From Leguminivora glycinivorella (lineage: Eukaryota; Arthropoda; Insecta; Lepidoptera; Tortricidae): 64,000 bases of DNA. The translations under genes were made by a program, and so were the position numbers. Shown here piece after piece: positions 42,231 through 53,430 of the stretch (positions within the stretch are counted from its first letter, which is position 1; every line of letters starts with the position of its first letter). The notes below the pieces were generated by a model. That model searched no databases and was not told the origin of the DNA. It saw only the letters and a program-made list of their open reading frames with translations. The stretch lies in contig NC_062974.1 in NCBI RefSeq assembly GCF_023078275.1, positions 24,340,110-24,404,109 on the forward strand, written 5' to 3'.

Positions 42231-42639
42231 CGACGGAGATATCGTGGAATAAACATTAAATTGAGATACATATATACATGCGAAGAGAATTGAAATACAT
42301 ACGAATTGAGAACCACCTTCCTTGAGATTTGGGGCGGCGCTTAAAAATAAAGATACTGTTTTAAAACGTCCCAGTATTTCATTATTTCCCCATTGACAAA
42401 TACTTCCCTTATATTTTTGTGGCTATTCCCACTAGTTACCACCAAGTTTTTACCTGTCCTAACTACGGGCATTTTCCCCACATTGTTAATTACCACACCG
42501 GGGGTTGGTAACTACTGGGATTAGTTTTCCCAGTAGTTACTACCAAAATATTATTGTGATGGTTTAAAGTGATCGAAACACTAAAATATATATTCCATTG
42601 CATGCTTTAATAAACACAGGTGTCAGTTAGTAAAAGACA

Positions 42640-42930
42640 AAGACTTATGTAACTCCGTATAGACAGATAAAGTCTAAGAAAAAACTTACCTCAAAACCAT
42701 ACAGAAAAAGGTACGGTGAGCTAGATGGCGATACACCTTTGGGGTACACTCAGCTAGATGGCGCTAATATTAATATTTGAAATTTTAACACATATGAAGC
42801 TGAGAATATAGTCAAAACGGAGGTTCAAAGGTTTTATTTTAAGCCTGTGTCGAGAGATGTCGGCAGTCTATGCACTTCTTACACATTTTACTTTGACAGT
42901 AATTTTCTATAATACTCGATCCTCTTTGGT
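42640..42930 (+). repeat. Interspersed repeat, paired with 12610-12905
   Basis: Both segments share AACTCCGTATAGACAGATAA, ACACCTTTGGGGTAC, CAGCTAGATGGCGCTAATAT and TATAATACTCGATCCTCTTT. The 12610-12905 copy lies in the intron of 12368-13923. Class unknown. Confidence 0.65.
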
Positions 42931-43274
42931 AAAAGATAAGTTGTATAAGCCTCATGTTGCAACACTCACCACGCTCAGGATTCTATTCTTGAACGGTTCA
43001 ACCCTAGAATCCATTCGCTAGCTCGTATTTCCATTCCACACTCGCGGTTAAAATACACTTTGCCCCCTTGTATAAGATAACTATTTCCCAGTGGTTACCA
43101 GTGTTACCACCCCTAGGTTTGGAGGTGGGGAAAAAAAACAGTAGCTAGTTTACCACTGGTAAAAACTGTATCGTATTTGTGGCGTTCTTAGGAAAAAGTA
43201 GGTGCCGGACATCAGTAAGGTCGAGTAACTGCAGAGTGGCATAGAAATGGACCTTATTGACGACTGACAAATTC

Positions 43275-43372
43275 ATTGAGGTATATGTACTACGTACGTA
43301 CTACGTACATATACCTCAATGAATATACCTCAACAGGTATATGTACCTACGTAGTGCATATACCTCAATGGA
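43275..43372. repeat. Palindrome cluster (GAGGTATATGTAC)
   Basis: CATTGAGGTATATGTACTAC and its inverse flank a GTACGTAC centre. A second, partial copy follows (CAACAGGTATATGTACC ... ATATACCTCAATGG). It is likely to form a cruciform. Confidence 0.75.
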
Positions 43373-44195
43373 CAAATTAGTAATTTTTTACCTTTTACTT
43401 GAGTTTGTGAGGATGGATGTTCACGTTCGTGATAAAACGGTTGATCGGATTTGATTATTTAATAAATTACAAAATCAATCAGTCGTATAAACGTAATACG
43501 TCAAATTCCGCGGGATATCCCTAATGTATGCTTAATCATGGACACCCTAAAGAAAGAGATGCAAGACCGGCGTAACGTAATTCAAGGTCAAATTTTCTGG
43601 CTTCAAAGTAATGTTCGGCATGCAACATCCAGTATGTATATAAGATTCTTGGGATCCAAAATATATAAAGAACGTTATTACGTCTCATGAAACATACCAT
43701 GAAAGAGACTTATAATATAGCACTCCTTTTCTAAGAGAAAAATCCTTGCAATCTGCGAATTTCGGTGTTTACGAACAAAAATTTGATAATGATGATTTTA
43801 CTCCTTGATTTAATACGATTTGTCAATGTCCGTTTGTCAAATTTGTGACAAATGTCAATATTTGCAGATTTTGCACAATATTAAAAATTAAGTACCTAAT
43901 TTAATGCAAATAAGTGTAAATGTTCTCTTTTGAGGAAGGAAAGAAGGTTTACCGTGTTAAATTTTTGAAGCACCTAAAATTGTTAATATGGAAAAGCTAT
44001 CTACAGCGAACGTATGTACAAATGTCACCATTTTTATTATAATTTAAGATAATTTATGGAACATATAATAAGTTGTGCTGTTCCCAGTAAAACTGGCCAA
44101 GAGCTTGTAGGCTCATATCAAGTTTGAATTTATTTTATTCGTATGGCGCATTTACATAAACTTTCAAACAATATGTAAGCTAAATTATAAGTCCA

Positions 44196-44440
44196 CATTC
44201 AGGGTCCCAAGCCACGAGATTGCGTCAGGTGTTAATTTAAACAGGTCTTCCGGAGGGCCTGGGAAAGCAAGCAGAGGGCAGCGCTAATGTGCTCAATGGT
44301 TTGAGCCTCTTCACCACTTTCGCAGAGCGCAGAGTCCCGCCAACCCCATTTATGGCGGAAGTAATTACAGCGCCCGTGACCAGTCCTCAGTCTGTTCACT
44401 CAACACCAGAGTTTTCGTGGCAAGTCAAAACCACCTGGTT
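44196..44440 (-). pseudogene. Jockey-type LINE C-terminal fragment
   Basis: The minus strand reads VNRLRTGHGRCNYFRHKWGW followed by RDSALCESGEEAQTIEHI. This RTGHG-x-HKWG ... C..GE..QT..HI block is the usual C-terminal end of jockey-clade polyproteins. The surroundings are interrupted by stops. Confidence 0.75.
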
Positions 44441-44746
44441 TCGCTATGGGATCCATGGTTGAATAATTGGCCGTCAGTAACAAATATCATTCTAAAAGAA
44501 GGCTTTTACCATCTTTTACCACTGTCATCCAATCAATCTTAGGACTGAACAGAAATTTGTAATATTAGGATGGTTGTAGTGAAACGATTTTAATCTACCG
44601 TTTATTATTACTGCCATGCAACTGGGTGGGAGGTACCAACATTTCATCCTCCTCACATAGATAGTTGGCAGTTCTAAAAACTGTGCGTTTCTCCAGAAAC
44701 TTCCTGCCTCGCTCGCACAGCGAAACTGTTGACAGAATTGGGTAAG

Positions 44747-44895
44747 TCCGTTGCCGAATGGCACAAACGCTCACGAAACGAAACGCTCGTAGATATCTAT
44801 CTCTATCGCTCGTGCGTATTGGCGCGACGAGCCAGACTACCTTTCGCAGCGTTTCGTTTTCGTTTCACGTCGCAGAAATTCCAATCGGCTACAGC
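44747..44895 (+). mobile_element. Palindromic MITE (GTAGCCGAATGGCA family), copy C
   Basis: Begins GCCGAATGGCACAAACGCTC and ends AATCGGCTAC, with the CGTGCGTATTGGCGCGACGA centre. Confidence 0.7.
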
Positions 44896-44963
44896 ATCTG
44901 TTACCTTTTGAGTTCCATTGATATCATAAAAGAACTTTTTTGGATATTTTCAAAATTTTATTG

Positions 44964-45106
44964 ACTGGGTCGCGAAACGAAATCGAAACGCCGCAGAAAG
45001 GTAGTCTGGCTTTGTCGCGCCAATACGCAAGAGCGATAAAGATAGATAGCTACGAAAGAGATATTATCGTGAGCGTTTCGCGAGCGCTTGTGCATTCGGT
45101 TACGCA
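44964..45106 (-). mobile_element. Palindromic MITE (GTAGCCGAATGGCA family), copy D
   Basis: Inverted with respect to copy C, only about 70 bp away, so the pair forms a larger inverted structure. It has TTTGTCGCGCCAATACGCAA in the centre and ends GCATTCGGTTACG. Confidence 0.7.
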
Positions 45107-45235
45107 CACAGGGTAATGTTCTGGGGCCACCCCTTTTTCTTTTTCACATTGACTTTTTATTCTTTCTTTTCATGGATGCCCAATTGCCCAGGCATTAAGC
45201 CTTGAATTTATTACTTTTTTAGGAGGCGATGGCCA

Positions 45236-48200
45236 ATGCTAGCAGTCCAGACCTTGTTTGCGGGCTGTTTATTCCTCGTAGCCGTGTTCTCGGCGAAACC
45301 TGTATTTCTCACGCCGTTACAGGATGCGCCGCAAGCGACTTTGACCGCTGACGATATTATGATGTCGCTCAATGCTGGCACACAGGTAATTTAGACATTA
45401 TTTCTTTCGATCTGTCCAGCCGGTCTACCGAATTACAATTGCTGACGTTTGACGCCGATCGCAACGTAGTCTGGCTCTTGTGACAATGCGCAAGAGCGAT
45501 AGAAATTGCTATTATCTACTATAACGACATCATCGTTCCCCATCGACCCAGTCGCTGGGCTCTAGCTAGATGTATGTCGTTTTGTGCAACCGCAAATATC
45601 TATCTCTCTTTTCTTCCATATCCGTTTACATGGCTTCCACTAGCCACAACTACAAGCTTACTCACCTGTAAATTGCTTGCAGTAGCTATGGCTACATAGC
45701 AGAGTATTGAAATTGATAAATTTTATGGCGAAGCAAATTTAGAGCTCCTTTTATGAAAATCCAAATCACGTGAGTAGGTAGGTATAGTACGTAGGTATTA
45801 TAATATCGTTTAGCTTAACTCATGGCTGTATTGGAAGCCTTCCTGGCGACGCTGCAATGATGTTACAGTTTTGTCTGTTTTGATGCAGCTGGGTTACGCG
45901 CCCGACAAGGAGCCCTACAGTGCTATCATGGCGAAAGTGGCTGAGAAACTGCATAAAGGTAATCTATCTATAGTTTTCTCTATATAGGTATTCTAACTTA
46001 ACTTGCGGTCTGACGAAAAAGTGTGGATCTATAACGTTTTTAACAATGGCGTGGCGTACATAGAACTCGATTCTGCCGGCTTTCCTTCTCCAGACAATTT
46101 AATAGTGTATCCGATACTACAAAATGGGAACCAAGATTACCTGCAATGGGAACCGGCTACAAAATGGGAATCAAGATTCCCGGTTTGTAGCCGGTTACGA
46201 AATGTTGTCTACCAAACGGTACTAAAGGACAAGTATTGAGTCACTTTTTGTATGAGAACAGTAAGTGTTGCCATAATAAATACGATTACTTCCATTTCCA
46301 TATTTTGCCGAGCTGCAGTTTGAAATTAAAAAACCGGCCAAGAGCGTGTCGGGCCACGCTCAGTGTAGGGTTCCGTAGTTTTCCGTATTTTTCTCAAAAA
46401 CTACTGAACCTATCAAGTTCAAAACAATTTTCCTAGAAAGTTTTTATAAAGATCTACTATTGTGATTTTTTTCATATTTTTTGAACATAGGGTTCAAAAG
46501 TTAGAGGGGGGGGGGGACGCACTTTTTTTTCTTTTAGAAGCGATTATTTCCGAAAATATTAATATTATCAAAAAACGATCTTAGTAAACCCTTCTTCATT
46601 TTTTAAAACCTATCCAACAATATATCACACATTGGGGTTGGAATGAAAAAAAATATCCGCCCCCACTTTACATGTAGGGGGGGTACCCTAATAAAACATT
46701 TTTTTCCATTTTTTATTTTTGCACTTTGTTGGCGTGATTGATATACATATTGGTACCAAATTTCAGCTTTCTAGTGCTTACGGTTACTGAGATTATCCGC
46801 GGACGGACGGACGGACGGACGGACGGACGGACGGACAGACAGACATGGCGAAACTATAAGGGTTCCTAGTTGACTACGGAACCCTAAAAACTGTTTAATT
46901 TCAGAGTTCTTGACTGGTTCCTCTGAAGAAGAGTTAAATGAGAAATTGTATGAAAAGTCAAAAGGTCATGTGTTGAAACACCACATTATTTGGGTCGTAT
47001 GGAAAGAAAAGGTAACTACCTAGACCTATACATATACAATAGACGAGACGACTAAAAAACTAATTAATATTTTTCTTTTTTCTCGTAAACGAAAAATGAC
47101 GACGGTATCACAGTGCGTGCGCCTAGTTACAATTTTTACTTAGAAGTGACGTCACAAGCCCCCACTCCGGAACTTTGATTCCTATATCTTTGTAGTTAGG
47201 AAAAACGAAAAATATGTGTTCAGTATTTTAGGACGATCTAACTGACGGACTAAACAGAATGCCATTTTTTTATGTAGTCGTGATCCCTATTACATAATGT
47301 TGATAAGCAGATCGATCGGCGCAAAACTAAGATATTTTCATCAGGGATTCCACTCTTGTTAGTTTTCTGATCTGTTAGCGCCTTTTGATTAAAAGGAGCA
47401 AACTTATAAATTGAATTGATCGAGACACGCAGTATCTTCATTTATAAAGGAGCAGTATTGCTCGTACATAATTGAATAACAACACCTCCAATTGTGTCCT
47501 AATAGGTACAATTATACAAGAAAAAATACCGGTTAGATGGCGACACTGATTACAGTTCCATAGTTCACCCGTTATTTTGTGGCGGGCACTGTCAAAGTAA
47601 TCTACAGAAGTTCTATTATAAGGTTTACTTACATTATTAGCTCCCTTGTGTTGAGAGTTTACCGTCAAAAGGTTTAAAAATAACTTAATAATCTCTATTA
47701 GTCATGTGTCAGCTAAGTATTTTTTCAGTACAAAATGGTGCTTTTTGCCCGTACTGCGTAAAGTGGTTCATTTATCAGGTCGAAACTTGAGAAAGCCATC
47801 TGTACTGAAAAACGTCGTACGATACACGTGCGGAAAGGAAATTCGTAACTCGTGTCAATTGAAAACACTCCTTTCGGTCGTGTTTTATTAATTTACCCCC
47901 ACTCGTTTCGAACCTACTCTTTTCCGCACTATTTTTTGTCTCAGGAGCACAATACTTGGAAGTTCAGCATCCGTTCCACAGAACTAGCGCACTTGGCTCA
48001 AATGAACTACACGGTGACAAGGACGCTGCCGCACAACAGGCACCTCCTGACCGGCTTCCTGGCGGTGCAGCTGGCCGTTTCTGAAGAAATACTGGCTGCC
48101 GAAAGCCAGATCAATCTGAGGCACAAGGTATGTTGAACCACAGAATATACACCCTGTTTTTATTATTGAATTCCGTTAACTTTAAGGAAAGGTTCTTTAG

Positions 48201-48664
48201 ATCAAATACATATCGAGTTATTAAAAAAAAAAATAGTGAACAAGTGTGTGAAAGCCTTTACCATTCTAAATTTGTTTTGACCTGCCTAAATCACTTGACA
48301 CTTACTTGAATATAATTGTTAAAAGGTCTCTTACCTAATAAATTTAATATGTATAACTCCATTAAATAAAAGATAATAGGATGGGTTATTAACCTCTCGT
48401 AGTTAACGACTAACGTATAAACTATTTTAGAAGGCTCAATGATCCAAAGTGAATTTTGACTTACCTAAATACCTAGTAGTTCGGCTGTCGCCAGTGATCC
48501 TGTGCAGCCTGGTTGATCTAATATGTATAACTCCATATAAGATCACTAAATCTCCGATATGTAGTCTTAGCTCAATGAAAAAGTGAATTTGACTTCCGAA
48601 ATGAGAGACCTGTCGTATTGCAGATGCTGTCAGTATAAATTTATTTCAGAAAATCATTAAGTAA
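45236..48664 (+). CDS. Unrecognised secreted protein, five exons (about 174 aa)
   Basis: Exons are 45236-45385, 45889-45958, 46905-47011, 47945-48127 and a tiny last exon. All junctions are GT-AG and stay in phase. Exon 1 encodes a signal peptide (MLAVQTLFAGCLFLVAVFSA) and then FLTPLQDAPQATLTADDIMM. Later exons give KEPYSAIMAKVAEKLH, SSEEELNEKLYEKSKGHVLK and a well-formed helical stretch HLLTGFLAVQLAVSEEILAA. Two last exons are possible: after the AG at 48622-48623 (MLSV-stop at 48636-48638) or after the AG at 48648-48649 (KIIK-stop at 48662-48664). AATAAA is at 48696-48701. An out-of-frame ATG lies 7 nt before the chosen start, and a TTTTTTAG just upstream may be an acceptor, so a 5' UTR intron or earlier exon is possible. 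No family recognised. Confidence 0.65.
46329..46890 (-). repeat. Interspersed CCGT-core repeat, copy 2 (inverted)
   Basis: Starts AAACCGGCCAAGAGCGTGTC, has an (ACGG)n tract near 46802-46838, and ends GACTACGGAACCCTAAAAA. It is the inverse of 20231-20738. It ends 14 bp before exon 3 of the gene 45236-48664. Confidence 0.75.
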
Positions 48665-48695
48665 GAAACACAATATAACTTAAATTATAAACTGA

Positions 48696-48701
48696 AATAA
48701 A
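48696..48701 (+). terminator. Polyadenylation signal of gene 45236-48664
   Basis: AATAAA about 32-58 nt after either candidate stop. Confidence 0.5.
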
Positions 48702-48719
48702 TGAAACATAAAAAAGTGA

Positions 48720-48780
48720 CCAAAGACTCCGGTTGCCCACGGCTGGAGTCGAACCAGCGATGGGTCCCGGAGAGTCAGGT
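48720..48780 (-). repeat. tRNA-like repeat fragment
   Basis: The minus strand reads CATCGCTGGTTCGACTCCAG, a B-box-like word, followed by CCGTGGGCAACCGGAGTC. No cloverleaf can be drawn. It is likely a SINE head or 5' LINE fragment. Confidence 0.35.
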
Positions 48781-48964
48781 CGAATTTTCCTAAACTTTTA
48801 AAAAGGAAAACTTTGTTTCACTTTCTCTAGAAAACAAATAGCACCTTAGCAAACTTTTCTGATTAATAATTAAAATCACAGTTTTTAGTATAAAAAATAT
48901 CGGCTTTCTTTTGATTACTGGACTCCTAATAGTCCTAATAAGCTGATGTGCACTTGTTCCAATA

Positions 48965-50143
48965 TTATGTTTTGTTTGAAATAATGGCCATTACTAAATC
49001 GGGCATATTGTTTTCACATGCAAATTCAACAAGACGTTCAATATTTTCCTCTTTCAGTGTTCTGGCCACCTTTGCAATGCAATCATTCCTCAGTTTTTCC
49101 ATCAGGTAGCAGGACGCGATCAGCAGCAAAGGTTCTAGACCCTCTTCAGGCAAAATCTCTAAGTACATATAAGCCTTCAGGTGATTAAGGGTTTCCACAG
49201 AAGCCTTGTCTATTTTCATGCAGCCGTTTTTTGTTTCTTCCCATTTTCCATCCCGCAGCATGGTCTTTGCCATATCGTTGTGCGCCAATAGGACTGATTT
49301 GTGAATAGGCACATTGCCGTCTGTTCCTTGCAGTTGGAAATCCGTGAACTCCTCATCCAGATAGAGGAGATTGGTCACTGGTGAGGCTGTAGGCATTGTG
49401 GCCGATTTGGGTACTAATTGCGCTTCAATATTCACTTCAAACATGTAGGTCAACATGTTATCCCTTATATACCCACGCTCATCATCATATGAAAAGCAGA
49501 GTATAGTCGTATCGGCTGTTTTTAAATGAATCAAGAGTTCTAACCATTCATCAGAGCAATAGAACTCTCCTGGATTTTCGCCACAAGTGATCTTTACAGG
49601 AGGAAATATAGTTTTCGCTAGTTCATTCCTCTTCATCTGCATGGCCATTTTAAGAGATAAACTGTAGTTAGAAGGTTTGAATACCATTTTTATTTGTGCC
49701 AAGTTACGACACACGAGAATAGGCTCTGTTTCAATATCATCCTTGTCAGTAGCCAGCTTCGTGACGCAATAAATTAGTCTTAATTTTGGACCACTCTCCT
49801 CTTTCTTCACCGTACTGCAAATTAAACAATGGAGAAATTAAACTCTATTATATCTAATGAGAACAGCTGGGGTCTTGATTGCATAGCCATCAGAAACTAA
49901 GGTTTTTAGAGAAATTACAAGAAAAATGGATAAAACAGAACTGATAACAGACACAATAAATACAAATTTCTTGACGTTATTATTCTACAATCCTACACAC
50001 ACACTAACACACGTTACAATTATTCTAGACGAGATTTGAGGACAAGGAAGGCTGATCTCAATTAAATGGGAACAGGTATAGTAGTAAAAAGAATCAGTAG
50101 GTACTTACTATTTTTTCACTGTGTTATACATTGGGAAAGCCAT
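48965..50143 (-). CDS. BTB/POZ (speckle-type POZ-like) protein, two exons (294 aa)
   Basis: Exon 1 is 50109-50143, reading MAFPMYNTVKK plus two bases, with a GTAAGT donor. Exon 2 is 48965-49814 after AATTTGCAG. The join is 885 nt. The N-terminal half (about residues 15-150) is divergent and sits where SPOP-type proteins have a MATH domain. From about residue 165, LYLDEEFTDFQLQGTDGNVP followed by IHKSVLLAHNDMAKTML is a clear BTB domain. Then come LKAYMYLEILPEEGLEPLLL and a C-terminal 3-box/BACK-like helical end (FACENNMPDLVMAII). Such proteins usually bring substrates to cullin-3 ligases. The GTG-initiated frame beginning at 49810 is only the exon interior. The paralogue 52276-53194 lies head-to-head about 2 kb away. 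The 3' end is convergent with 45236-48664. Confidence 0.85.
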
Positions 50144-51113
50144 TTTAACTACCTAGTTTAAGAAAATAATTGTTGACAAAATGAAGCTAAACGGATAATA
50201 ACTGCAGCTAATCTTATATATTCGATAAGATAAAATGTATTACCGAAGATAATATTACTCCGTATAAGATACATGATTTAATTTAATTGTGATGGTATTT
50301 GGACCTTATGTTGTCTGAAAATAAACGGATTTATTATTATGATATTAAATTTATGATTTTATAACTTCTATGTACTTAATCTCATTTTACGGTCCGCTCG
50401 TTGTTGAGACTTGAAGGACCTGAAATACAAAAATAGCGGCTCAGAAATGTTATGAAATATGAAGCTAGATTATGTGCGGAAAGATGACATTTTTGAGTTC
50501 CAATACATTCTATAAATCTTCTACACATAATGCTAACAAAAATAACATTAACCTTTATAATTTCGCTGAGCCCAAAAAAAATTGTAAAAAAAATAATAGC
50601 TATACTCTGTCAACCAAGTTTGTCAGTAAATAAGCACAAAGAAAACTATATGCAGCTTTTCGTGCTAGAAAAAGGAATTGTTTTCTTAGTTCTTAAACAA
50701 AATAATAGCTATATTTTAATATCTACAAGTAATCCTTTTTGCTTATCAACGTTCAAAATTGGAAACTAAAATTATACTGGCTGGTAACAGAAAAAAAAAT
50801 TCAAACATTCTATCATAATTGTCATAAAGACGGAACGTCAAATAAAAAAGTTTTAAGTTATAAGTGCTCCTTCGTAAATAAATAAGGAAAAAATAGTACA
50901 AACTCAACATGCAGAAATAGTAAGTAAAGTTCAACTAAGCATCTATTGTACCTACCAATCGTACAAGCGCGGAGCATCAGGGGGGTACGTGGTGCCAACC
51001 TACCAATCGTGACCCCCCCCCCCCTGGATCCGCGCATGCAATCGTACCTCGTCATTATCACCTTGCCTTTGTCCTATTTATTTTTTGGTCGGCGCAGAAT
51101 GTTTTCTTCTTCC

Positions 51114-51425
51114 GTGGGCCATGTTTTTCAAATTTGTCCACTCCACTTTTTTGTATTTGGAATTTTTTATGTGGTTTCCACTCAGAATCGCTAAATCTTT
51201 CAAACCTAATACTTAGGAGTAAAAAAGTGTCCCAAGGTTTTTTCATAGGTACATTTTGTACGGCGGTAACGGAATGGAAGGTTTGAAAAATGTTTGGAAA
51301 TCTTAGGAATTTTTTTTCTCCTAGCAGGATCAAAAGGCCTCGCGATTCTGTGTATGAATCGCGTAAAAATAACCATGTTACAAAAAAAGTGGGGTGGACA
51401 ACTTTGAAAAAAAAAAAATGGCCCA
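51114..51425. mobile_element. Inverted-repeat MITE (GTGGGCCAT ends)
   Basis: GTGGGCCATGTTTTTCAAAT ... CACTTTTTT at the left is an imperfect inverse of 51378-51425 (AAAAAAAGTGGGGTGGACAA ... ATGGCCCAC). It is 312 bp. The frames on both strands through it are not genes. Confidence 0.65.
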
Positions 51426-51610
51426 CTTCTCAACACCCGTCATTAACTTTAGTTTCATATCATGTCGCTCACAGTTCATCCACCCTTTTTTCGGTTTTCC
51501 TCTCCCGTTTATTCCTTAGATATTTATTTGCAATACCTTTCTCGTCACATGATTTTTATGCTCCTCATTAACATGCCCATACCACGCTAAACGATTCGCT
51601 GTTACTATTT

Positions 51611-51815
51611 AACCCCCGACGCAAAAACGACGGGCTGTTATAAGTTTGACGTGTCTAATTGTCTGTCTGTGTGTGTGTGTGTCTGTCTGTCTGTGACACC
51701 GTAGCTCCCGAACGGATGAACCGATTTAGATTTAGTTTTTTTGAGTGAAAGCTGAATTAGTCAGAAGCCATGTTTCATGAAAATCGGTCTACTATGTCGG
51801 GGTTTTTTTTTTCAA
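51611..51815 (+). repeat. Interspersed (CTGT)n-core repeat, copy 3
   Basis: CGACGCAAAAACGACGGGCT, a GTCTGTCTGTGTG tract, and GTAGCTCCCGAACGGATGAA are shared with 9670-9870 and 23788-24010. Confidence 0.7.
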
Positions 51816-51976
51816 TATTTTAATTTTTATCCATTTTTATCCTCCGCATAACATGCTCATACCACGCTTATTCGCTGTTACTTTTTCTACTATAAGTGCT
51901 TTCAGACTTCCTGGTATACTATTTATTTATTTTGTTATCAGTCAATCTGTGTAGAATGACCTATAATTTATTTATT

Positions 51977-52220
51977 TAGGCACTGGTCCCACCGCGAGCT
52001 AGTAAGCTATGAGCTATCGGCTATAAAAAACGAACAAAAAAATCACTCCCGTGTAAATAAAAGAGACAGCGAGCGATTTGTAGCTCATAGCTCGGCTACG
52101 AATTATAACTCGCCCGCGCTATCGTCGCGTCTCTTTTATTTACACGGGCGCGACTATTTTTTGTTCGTTTTTATAGCCGATAGCTCAAAGCTTACTATCT
52201 CGCGGTGGGACCAGTGCCTT
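51977..52220. mobile_element. Palindromic MITE (AGGCACTGGTCCCACCGCGAG)
   Basis: The left arm (51978 on) and right arm (to 52219) are inverted over about 70 bp, with GAGCTATCGGCTATAAAAA, and possibly more. A second inverted pair with GTGTAAATAAAAGAGAC is inside. A TTA-like target duplication is possible. It lies just before exon 2 of the BTB gene. Confidence 0.8.
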
Positions 52221-52275
52221 AGGTATTGGACAGATGTAACACGATCCCGATTCTATTGCTTTATTCAATTTGCAG

Positions 52276-53194
52276 CACTGTGAAGAAATTTCAGCGAGGT
52301 TCGACATTGAAACTAATATTTTCTGTAGTAAGACCGAAATCTGATTACGCTGATATTGTCACAGAAAAGATTAACCTTGATGATTTGGCCGAAGTGATTG
52401 TGATATTCAAGAATTCCAATAATTCCAATACTTCCAATCCTAGTACAGATCTTCATATTAGTATGAAGATTAAGAAAAAGGAGCGAGCCAGAAACTTCAT
52501 ACTTCCCATTAAAATTGTTTGCGATGAATTTCAAGAACAATTGTTTTGTTCTGACATTTGGGTGGAAAACCGGATTAAAGTAAAATCACATGATGTTAGT
52601 TTTGCATTAAATGGGTTTTCATCCAGCGGATATAATAAACAAGAGACTGTGTTGCTGTATTGTTTTGAAATAAATTTTACTATTCAAGCCAAACCCGCGA
52701 CGATGCCTATAGGGTCAATTTTGACTAATGAACTCTACTTGGACGAGGAGTTTACAGACTTCGAACTGCAAGGGACAGATGGCGCTGTGGCTGTTCACAG
52801 ATCAATTCTGCTCGCTCACAGTGACATGGCTAAGACTATGCTGCGCAGAGTAGAATGGAAGGAAAGCAAAAATGGCTGCATGCAAATAGATGGAGCTACT
52901 AAAAACACCTTGGATCACCTGAAGGCCTACATGTACTTAGGGATTCTACCTGAAGAGAGCCTTGAGCCGTTATTGTTGATTGCTCAATGTTATCTTTTAG
53001 ATAAATTGAAAACCGATTGTATCTCTAAACTTGTAAGTACAGTGAAACCGCAAGATATTGCTGGTGTCGTCAAATTTGCTTGCGAGAATAATATGCCTGA
53101 TCTGATGACAGCCATATTGTTTGAAACGCCAGACAATATTGTTACAAGTGCATATCGGGTAGAGATTGAAAGTAGAATACTAAATAATAACTGA
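52276..53194 (+). CDS. BTB/POZ (speckle-type POZ-like) protein, terminal exon only
   Basis: The coding exon starts after a CAATTTGCAG acceptor at 52275, reading STVKKFQRGSTLKLIF, exactly parallel to the acceptor and TVKK start of exon 2 in 48965-50143. It ends at 53192-53194, just before a TGAT repeat. The BTB domain (LYLDEEFTDFELQGTDGAVA, then VHRSILLAHSDMAKTML), LKAYMYLGILPEESLEPLLL and FACENNMPDLMTAIL are conserved with the paralogue. The first half is much more divergent. No ATG lies upstream in frame within the exon, so a short first exon like MAFPMYNTVKK is needed. None was seen within reach, and a MITE occupies the adjoining intron. It is either a gene with a distant first exon or a 5'-truncated duplicate. 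Confidence 0.75.
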
Positions 53195-53309
53195 TTGATT
53201 GATTGATTATTTTAAACGGATATTTATTATTACTCAATTATAGATTTTTTTTCAATATTTTGTTTCAAGTTTTAAATTGTTTTTTTTTGCCGTCAATTGG
53301 TCACAAGGT

Positions 53310-53430
53310 GCAGTCTGACCAAAAAGAAAAGAAATTAAAAAGTGGCAACATTCTAGTGTCATCCCTTTCAAATCAATATGTGTGAGAAAACGGGACGACA
53401 CTAGGATGTTGCCACTTTTTAGTCAGACTG
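53310..53430. mobile_element. Inverted-repeat element (CAGTCTGAC ends)
   Basis: GCAGTCTGACCAAAAAG at the left and CTTTTTAGTCAGACTGT at the right are inverted; the arms include GTGGCAACATTCTAGTGTC. A related copy, partly inverted internally, is at 24890-25020. Confidence 0.7.

Larger units (their letters stand above)
42231..45235. other. Intergenic region with LINE and MITE remnants
   Basis: No gene is supported. It contains a sequence shared with 12600-12900 (42640-42930, from AGACAAAGACTTATGTAACT), a palindrome cluster (43275-43372), a jockey-type LINE fragment (44196-44440) and two copies of the GCCGAATGGCA MITE. Confidence 0.5.
50144..52275. other. Spacer between the two BTB genes
   Basis: It is AT-rich to about 50.9 kb. 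A C-run-rich repeat (50950-51040), an inverted-repeat MITE (51114-51425), a CTGT-core repeat (51611-51815) and a palindromic MITE (51977-52220) fill the rest. No first exon for 52276-53194 was found here. Confidence 0.5.

Noticed and set aside
51058..51571. Overlapping frames on both strands
   Set aside because: They cross an inverted-repeat MITE, whose symmetry opens both strands.
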